A stretch of DNA of 64,000 nt, taken from assembly GCA_002633025.1 (NCBI GenBank), contig NMRB01000094.1:350032-414031 (forward strand), given 5' to 3'. The position numbers and the translations under genes were made by a program. Below, in pieces: positions 55,802-64,000 of this stretch. The notes beneath the pieces were generated by a model, which saw only the letters and a program-made list of their open reading frames with translations, was not told the origin of the DNA and did not search any database. Positions within the stretch are counted from its first letter, which is position 1; every line of letters starts with the position of its first letter. The stretch is from Notospermus geniculatus. Lineage: Eukaryota; Nemertea; Pilidiophora; Heteronemertea; Lineidae.

Positions 55802-58493
55802 TTAACTTACCTAGGATGTAAATCCGCTAAAATACGAAATTTGTAAATTTTGAAATTGTGAATTTCGTGGGCCACGAAATTATTCTCTCAGTGTCATGTT
55901 TGACTGCCGCACTAATTCCCTTTAACGTGACATTCCTAGAACGAACTAGGCAACAAACATCCATACCACATCTGTTTCCCAAAACTCAATATCACTCAAA
56001 AAAATACTAAGATATTACCAAAGGAAAACAAAAGCAGACCCAAGGCGATATTTTGATAAACCCAAGACGAATACGATATTAGGAAAAAGCAATTTCCTGA
56101 CAAATTAAATAAATGCAACTCGATTCCAAGAACAACGAGGCGAAGTTTCATCCATCAGGAGTAGAACAAAATCACGTAGTCACGTGCATGAAATTGGTGA
56201 AAAACATCTCAGTATAAAATGAGATTCATCTCCAATCTTGTTTAATTATTGAATATTCTATTACTTTCCTGTCAGAATTCTCCGGGTTTATTCAGTCGTA
56301 AAACCCGAATGTTACGGTCCCCGAACTCGAATTTCTTGTCGGGGATCTGTACACGTGCATGCATGTATATCTACAACGCAGGTATAAATGCATACTTTGC
56401 ACACGATATACAGCACGGGACACGTTGATTGTACCGAAATGTACACGTAGATTGACGATGCAGATGGGGTACTTTGCTATAATTGGATTTATTGTAAGGT
56501 TTGGATTCGTTGGCATATATGGGATACTCACAGAAGTGCCCAGCATATCGATTCTCTGGTGCGTAACACGAATCTGTTACAGATTTCCTACTTTTCATCT
56601 GAAGTGTGTGATTTCTTGCGAAACATTGGTACAATTCTGCAGCTGACATCTAGTGATGCACAGACGGACGTTCCAGTTTAACTAGGACAAAATTACTGTA
56701 CATTTTATCATAATACATGCACATATGCATGTAATCACAGCCGTCGCGTTGATGATAACACTTCTTTTGGCAAACATAAGGAAACTTGAGTTTGCATTTG
56801 TAAGTATTTAGAACGCTGTTCGGTACATATATACAAAACATGTATCTTTGGAAAACGTTGTTTATGTAGAAGCATCTTTGATGACTTCAGCAAATAGTTT
56901 GTGTACGTCTTTATACAAAAACTCGTATTTTGGTATTTTCCTCACCCAGGCGATGAATTCCACTTCATAAAGAAGTCATCCTTCGCTCATGATGACATAA
57001 GACCCCATCCAAGTGAGGAACATGTGTGTAGCTTAATATGGCCTCTTCCACACTTACCAGGGCCAATAATGCTCTGGCTTCTCGACCCTGATGGAAAATC
57101 TAATACAACACAAAACTCCAAGGCAACGATCCCTTAACTGCTATGCTGTATCTTGCCCTCCATTATTTACTTCTTCGAGCACGCCATACACCTAGACTCA
57201 TCTTCAGACACAATTATCCTTATGGACTGAACAGCACACGTCTTTTCCAAGCTGATAGTAAATCATCACCACAGTCAATATTCGGATTACATGAGGAGTC
57301 GCAGATTGTGCTGAGAACGCCTTTAGTGGTCCGATTATTGGCTATTGGTGCTGGCTGGTGAGGTCAATAATGGTACGAAATCTTGACGACGTGATGGCGA
57401 AATATCGATACGGTCGTGAATGGTTGTGATTTGTCGGTTTTTTGCAAGTCGATCTCGACCAGAATTTTTTTTATTTGTCTTCAGGGACGATAAATGCTCA
57501 TTAGTTCTTCCTCCTTGATGCTGTACGTATTACTACATGATGTACATGTACAAAGAGTTTCTTCAGACTGCGAAAGTAAAGCAAAATTTCCAACTACATG
57601 TGTACATGTAATTTGTGCCTAGACTGTGGCACACTTTTTTTTCTTTCGAAGTTCTTGAGTGGCAGTTGTTAGTGCCGCTATGTCCCTTTGCGAGAAAGCA
57701 GGATAGACTGGGGGTAACGTGTGAAATCGGATGATAACCTCCACCAAGCCCAGCTTAACTTTTTTTAACTTTACATCTCTCCAACACATACAATACGTGT
57801 TGTTGTGGGACCTATTCCTAGGATTATGTCATCCATTTGACTCTTTTAGTGATAATTAACTCTGCCTTTGTGTTTATGAACACCAAGCATCAATAAAAAA
57901 AGTTTTATTGGTCTTTCATTCAACAACCATGTCATGAATTCAACCATGATCTGACCATGGCACCAGCCATTACCCACGGGTTCAAAACGTGACACTGCAA
58001 AAATACACCTCAATCGAGGAATCATTTCGACCAATCAGGGGGTAATTACCGTAAACAATGTCCAATTGTGTCATTTCCATCAAAACCTCGTACCCATGTA
58101 CCTTTCTGCACAGACATATACATGTACCACACGACAAACATGAGACATATCGAGATAAGATTCACACTCTGGGAAGACGTGATAATTAGGTTACTGTTTC
58201 AAGTTATAATCGTTGTACAGCTTGGCTGCATTCTCTGTATGATGCCTTGACATCTAGAGTGGAACCAACAGATGTATAGTAACTAATACATGATATGATT
58301 TCTGACAAAATAATGAGGGGCATTATCATTAGCCTGCTACTGATGCGGCAATTTGGCCAAGTCTAATTTGGTATGTATCTTTCTCATTAACCCATCTAGC
58401 CGATTATTTATAGGTTCAAAGGCCCTTTGAACTTTCAGACAACAAGGGTGCAAATACCAGTCTCGTCTTCAATGATGGTATATACACCAAAGG

Positions 58494-58722
58494 CGGTAAG
58501 AAATAAAAGTGGAAAATAAGAAGTGGGAAATTTTGGAAATTTGCGCGAATTTTTCAATTTCTCAAATTGGGAGATAATTTTAATGACATGACATTTCGTC
58601 TGATTTTTCGGGCGATATTTCTCAAAATGGGAAAAACTTTTATCACAATTTGAGAAATTGGAAAATTCGCGCAAACTTCCAAAATTTCCACTTCTTATTT
58701 TCCATTTTTATTTCTTACTCCC
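58494..58722. mobile_element. foldback element (GGTAAGAAATAAAAGTGGAA ends)
   Basis: AAGAAATAAAAGTGGAAAAT pairs with ATTTTCCATTTTTATTTCTT, and the interior ATTTCTCAAATTGGGA/CAATTTGAGAAATT extends the pairing. It lies just after the right boundary of duplication unit 1. Confidence 0.75.
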
Positions 58723-59574
58723 TTACCCATTTCTTAGCATGATAACAAGCAAAAACTGTTCAATAGCCCTGTCATTTAGAACCAAGCGAAACCCTTATCT
58801 GGCTCTAAACACTCGTCTGAGGCGGTATCCTGCGTTATACCCTCCATCAACATACTTAAACAGACACGTCCTGACATTGTTCTTGACGTATCTAAGGGGT
58901 AAGATGGCCGCATGGGTTGAATGGTCTTGCGGGAGATATCAACTCGAAACGAATTATTAGTGGCAAGTACAAGAATATCAAAATCATAGACGGCAAGTGT
59001 ACAGTCGGTGTTTTTATTTCTCGCATATCGACTAGAACTGTATCGTGTTACACTCTAGCGAGTGGATTTGTTGTGTTCTCTAACGATCAGACGGATACAT
59101 AAATAATGAAGCCTAACAACCTGCGTTCGGATGGCAAGCTATCATTTTATCTGATCCAGGGCCCGGTTGTTAAGGGTATTCCCAATGTGCCTTTTATATT
59201 CCATTGACATCTCTATTTCCCCAACTGCCGTCTGAGGCTTGTTTACTAAACCCAGTGCTCTCCTGTTTACACTGCCATTTTGAATCTGACGATAACTTTA
59301 TTTCTATACCGGTATTCAATTTCTTTACAGTAATTGATCGAACGATAACATAACCAGACAAAGTATAAACAAAGTCTAAAGCTGCGTCTACAGCAACATT
59401 TTGTCAACATTACAATTTACACCATTTCTGACCGAGCAACACTGTCTTCTGACTCCCTACACTGGCCAACAGAAGCAGACATTTGACCAACACGTAGCTG
59501 AGTTGTAAGTTAACCCATTGGGGCCGAATGACGGAATTATCAGGCTTTGGCCTGTACCACACACCCTTGTGCAT
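58723..59574. other. spacer between duplication units, no gene recognised
   Basis: Sequence not present elsewhere in the window. Short open frames only; no domain or splice pattern supported. Confidence 0.4.
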
Positions 59575-62500
59575 TATCTGTATCTAGAGGCCTATAGGTG
59601 TTCGCAGGCTCTCACAATGGAAACATGGTAACAAGCTTCAAGTTGGTTTCTCGAGAATAAGTGTAAGAAGAAAACCGCCCATATGCCTTTGAGCTAAGAA
59701 TTTTTCAGCTACATGTAGCTCTTGCTCTATTATTCGATTTCCCACCAACAAACACAGGGATTACAGCTCAAGGGGAACAGATTGTCTGCTCCTTACTTCC
59801 TGAGAGAGAATTGCTTTTCTCCTTTCTACGTTATCTTCTCTGCAATCGCCAGGCCTCGATCAGTGTCTACTGTATTTGACTAAACTAACAAGTGGAAACA
59901 CCTTCCAAAAATAAAAGCCTCCAAGAAAAGACAGTCGAGTCCATTGTAGTTCATATTCAGCATGCTTTGAATATTTCATCAAAAGGATAATGCGAAACAA
60001 GGCTACTAGCAATTAAATGTACTATTAAAGAAAGCAGTTCTCTAAATATATGTATTCAATTTCCTAGGCTTGTTATCGACTGCCAGTGATATAATAAATG
60101 ACTTAGGTATAGGCCTAAAGCAAAAGAAAACCTTGTTACTAAAGGTATTCATTTGAATGCATATTGTTCGAGCTAATAATTGTTACCGGTAACTACTTTA
60201 AAGGGAGACTCCACTCATTGTAAGATTTTTGAATTTTTATCAATCCATAGAGACTAATGCCATGAATTGTTATGTCACTGGTGTCAATAGGCTGACGACC
60301 TTTGTAGTGAATGAGCTCATACTGTGACTGCCTAATCCTATTGGTTGTTCCTTCATAAATATGCATTGAGCACATATGACATCACATGTGCTGTGCAATG
60401 GTCCCCTTGGGATTCAATTAAAATACTTAAAATGATGAGTTTACTGATTTTTAAAAAATCTGACATGTTGCAGATATCAGTGAATTTGAATGTAATAACG
60501 ATATTTCGAAAATTCACAATTTTCCACAATGAGTGGAGTCTCCCTTTAATAGCAACTTTGCAGTCGTCTTCTGCAGGCAATGTATTTTCCACTTGGACAG
60601 AATGTTACTGGCAGTGGAAGAGTTAACTCTGAACTGCTTCCTGCCTTCGTCTTTTGGAAACAAGGTCGTAAACTTGTGAACAACACGGTAAAGAAATGCA
60701 TAAGTCAACGAGCTACGATGCTCACTGCTTTCAAGTTTTGCTGTATTCTTTATCTTTGGTGATAGTTCAAACATTACTTTCTGAATAAGACAAAGTGTCC
60801 ATGGGTACTGAAATCGTATATCATTGCTAATTTTCTCTTTGTGCTACTTTCATGTTTTTCCTTCTGATGTTCAAAGCGTTTGGAACGTCTTCTGGGAAAG
60901 TTTGTGTCGGCGTTCTTTCTGTGACTTCGATTCCGTAATATCAGATGTCTGATCCGTTAACCTTTCGCCTTAACTTTGTAATACGATGCAGATCACGTTG
61001 CAATACTCATAAAACACAATTATATTACCTTATGGTTGACGATCAGTAAGTCAGGTACGATATTTCCAATTATAGGGGTCTTTTACTTGCCCTTGCAAAG
61101 GCAAAGGTAGAGCATACATGTGAGTTACTACGGCTTAGAGCGAACTGGTCTTGCCAGTCAAGGTGTCTGAATCGAAATCAAACGCCGCCATCTTGAATCG
61201 ATTACTTTTCTCACATCGGGAATTCATTGCCTACTAAGAGCACATTTTGCGCAGCTGCTGTGGCTTTGCTGCCTTCGAATAGCATTTAGAACAAGGTCAA
61301 TTGCAAATCTTAACTTACCTAGGATGTAAATCCGCTAAAATACGAAATTTGTAAATTTTGAAATTGTGAATTTCGTGGGCCACGAAATTATTCTCAGTGT
61401 CATGTTTGACTGCCGCGACTAATTCTCTCTAATGTGATATTCCTAGAACGAACTAGGCAACAAACATCCATACCACACCTGTTTCCTAAAACTCAATATC
61501 ACTCAAAAAATACTAAGATATTACCAAAGGAAAACAAAAGCAGACCCAAGGCGAGAGTTTTGATAAACCCAAGACGAATACGATATTAGGAAAAAGCAAT
61601 TTCCTGACAAATTAAATAAATGCAACTCGATTCCAAGAACAACGAGGCGAAGTTTCATCCATCAGGAGTAGAACAAAATCACGTAGTCACGTGCATGAAA
61701 TTGGTGAAAAACATCTCAGTATAAAATGAGATTCATCTCCAATCTTGTTTAATTATTGAATATTCTATTACTTTCCTGTCAGAATTCTCCGGGTTTATTC
61801 AGTCGTAAAACCCGAATGTTACGGTCCCCGAACTCGAATTTCTTGTCGGGGATCTGTACACGTGCATGCATGTATATCTACAACGCAGGTATAAATGCAT
61901 ACTTTGCACACGATATACAGCACGGGACACGTTGATTGCACCGAAATGTACACGTAGATTGACGATGCAGATGGGGTACTTGGGGTAATTGGATTTATTG
62001 TAAGGTTTGGATTCGTTGGCATATATGGGATACTCACAGAAGTGCCCAGCATATCGATTCTCTGGAGCGTAACACGAATCTGTTACAGATTTCCTACTTT
62101 TCATCTGAAGTGTGTGATTTCTTGCGAAACATTGGTACAATTCTGCAGCTGACATCTAGTGATGCACAGACGGACGTTCCAGTTTCACTAGGACAAATTA
62201 CTGTACATTTTATCATAATACATGCACATATGCATGTAATCACAACCGTCGCGTTGATGATAACACTTCTTTTGGCAAACATAAGGAAACTTGAGTTTGC
62301 ATTTGCAAGTGTTTAGAACGCTGTTCGGTACATATACAAAACATGTATCTTTGGAAAACGTTGTTTATGTAGAAGCATCTTTGATGACTTCAGCAAATAG
62401 TTTGTGTACGTCTTTATACAAAAACTCGTATTTTGGTATTTTCCTCACCCAGGCGATGAATTCCACTTCATAAAGAAGTCATCCTTCGCTCATGATGACA

Positions 62501-64000
62501 TAATACCCCATCCAAGTGAGGAACATGTGTGTGGCTTAATATGACCTCTTCCACACTTACCAGGGCCAATAATGCTCTGGCTTCTCGACCCTGATGGAAA
62601 ATCTAATACAACACAAAACTCCAAGGCAACGATCCCTTAACTGCTATGCTGTATCTTGCTCTCCCATTATTCACTTCTTCGAGCACGCCATACACCTAGA
62701 CTCATCTTCAGACACAATTATCCTTATGGACTGAACAGCACACACGTCTTTTTCAAGCTGATAGTAAATCATCACCACAGTCAATATTCGGATTACATGA
62801 GGAGTCGCAGATTGTGCTGAGAACGCCTTTAGTGGTCCGATTATTGGCTATTGGTGCTGGCTCGTGAGGTCAATAATGGTACGAAATCTTGACGACGTGA
62901 TGGCGAAACATCGATACGGTCGTGAATGGTTGTGATTTGTCGGTTTTTTGCAACTCGATCTCGACCAGAATTTTTTTTTACTTGTCTTCAGGGACGACAA
63001 TGCTCATTAGTTGTTCCTCCTTGATGTTATACTACTATGTACAAACAGTTTCTTCAGAATAAGAGAAGAAAGCAAGATTTCCAACTACATGTACATGTAA
63101 TTTGTGCCTAGTTTTTTCCCGTAGACTGTGGCACACTTTTTTTTCTTTCGAAGTTCTTGAGTGGCAGTTGTTAGTGCTGCAATGTCCCTTTGCGAGAAAG
63201 CAGGATAGACTGGGGTTAAAGTGTGAAATCGGATGATAACCTCCACCAAGCCCAGCTTTAACTTTTTTTAACATTACATCTCTCCAACACATACAATACG
63301 TGTTGTTGTGGTCGTATTCCCAGGATTATGTCATCCATTTGACTCGTTTAGTAATAATTAACTCTATCTTTGTGTTTATGAACAACAAGCATCAACAAAA
63401 AAAGTTTTATTGGTCTTTCATTCAACAACCATGTCATGAATTCAACCATGATCTGACCATGGCACCAACCATTACCCACGGGTTCAAAACGTGACAAATG
63501 CAAAAATACACCTCAATCGAGGAATCATTTCGACCAATCAGGGGGTAATTACCGTAAACAATGTCCAATTGTATCATTTCCATCAAAACCTCGTACCCAT
63601 GTACCTTTCTGCACGGACATATACATGTACCACACGACAGACATGAGACATATCGAGATAAGATTCACACTCTGGGAAGACGTGATAATTAGGTTACTGT
63701 TTCAAGTTAAGTTTACCACAAATCATTGTACAACCTGGCTGCATTCTCTGTATGATGCGTTGACATCTAGAGTGGAATCAACAGATGTATATAGTAACTA
63801 ACAGATGATATGATTTCTGACAAAATAATGAGGGGCATTATCATTAGCCTGCTACTGATGTGGCAATTTGGCCAAGTCTAATTTGATATGTATCTTTCTC
63901 ATTAACCCATCTAGACGATTATTTATAGGTTCAAAGGCCCTTTGAACTTTCAGACAACAGCGGTGCAAATACCAGTCTCGTCTTCAATGATGGTATAATA
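59575..64000. repeat. large tandem duplication, unit 2 (runs off the window)
   Basis: Matches unit 1 through to base 64000, apart from indels and the element at 60202-60545, which unit 1 lacks. The true right boundary is outside the window. Confidence 0.9.
60202..60545. mobile_element. TTAA-flanked MITE (344 bp) specific to unit 2
   Basis: TIR AGGGAGACTCCACTCATTGT at both ends; TTAA at 60198-60201 and 60546-60549. Unit 1 reads ACTACTTTAATAGC with a single TTAA (about 54630). No open frame for a transposase. Confidence 0.9.

Larger units (their letters stand above)
54002..58484. repeat. large tandem duplication, unit 1
   Basis: Nearly identical to 59575-64000 (offset about 5573 bp at the left end), starting TATCTGTATCTAGAGGCC. 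No gene is recognised in either unit. The longest open frames are disrupted between units by single-base indels (for example at 56472 against 61983) and by a stop (TTTAACTAG against TTTCACTAG near 56678), so they are probably non-coding. Unit 1 alone carries the elements at 54690 and 55647. Confidence 0.9.

Noticed and set aside
61799-62155. 118-codon minus-strand open frame
   Set aside because: Its counterpart in the first duplication unit is broken by a one-base indel at about 56472, and no domain is recognisable.
62110-62316. Open frame TSSDAQTDVPVSLGQ followed by hydrophobic residues, reminiscent of the M2-M3 segment of a Cys-loop receptor
   Set aside because: The resemblance is short. 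No neighbouring loop-C, M1 or M4 exon was found, and the duplicate near 56640-56760 has a stop and an extra base in the same frame. It is more likely chance or very old decay.
1-64000. CRISPR arrays, bacterial operons, ribosome binding sites or rRNA genes
   Set aside because: The sequence is clearly from a eukaryotic nuclear genome with spliced genes. The tandem repeats here have no spacer structure, and no rRNA sequence was recognised.

Overview
This is eukaryotic nuclear DNA from an invertebrate animal. Genes are split by GT-AG introns, coding exons are sparse, and the space between them is full of foldback and terminal-inverted-repeat (TIR) elements, tRNA-derived SINE-like repeats and recent tandem duplications. 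Domain content (an alpha-type nicotinic-like Cys-loop receptor, tandem LicD/fukutin-like genes, a Golgi carbohydrate sulfotransferase, a secreted vWA protein) and the frequent ACATGT and AGGCCTA words suggest a marine invertebrate. A deuterostome such as an amphioxus, hemichordate or echinoderm is plausible, but I cannot fix the species. Two single N bases (28477, 47820) show it is an assembled draft.

Layout. 1-14.6 kb: two copies of a Cys-loop receptor gene. Copy 1 (1706-5265) has only the loop-C/M1, M2, M3 and M4 exons inside the window. Copy 2 (7659-14005) has every exon from signal peptide to M3, but a deletion fuses the M3 and M4 exons out of frame. Copies of the shared 3' half differ by mobile-element insertions, giving natural filled and empty sites. 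16.0-18.9 kb: a four-exon gene for a small secreted vWA-domain protein with a one-base frameshift in exon 3. 19.5-21.6 kb: a tandem duplication carrying the 3' end of a sulfotransferase gene. 21.5-23.9 kb, minus strand: a three-exon carbohydrate sulfotransferase (436 aa in my model). 24-31.5 kb: no convincing gene; SINEs, nested palindromes and a 764-bp Mutator-like foldback with a 9-bp target duplication. 31.9-39.2 kb: three tandem LicD-family genes, each one coding exon whose ATG directly follows a 3' splice site.

39.3-54 kb is repeat rich. It holds a three-exon gene for a 136-aa secreted protein of unknown family (48709-49502), two further isolated signal-peptide first exons (41563, 50093), a 19-bp minisatellite and a duplicated block with an N at its junction. 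54-64 kb is a tandem duplication with a period of about 5.57 kb and no recognisable gene. Its copies differ by three clean element insertions, two of them at TTAA sites.

Function. The LicD-family proteins and the sulfotransferase both look like type II Golgi enzymes that decorate glycans, and the receptor and vWA genes encode cell-surface or secreted proteins. I see no evidence that these loci work as one pathway. The shared theme is local tandem gene duplication followed by heavy insertion of non-autonomous DNA elements.
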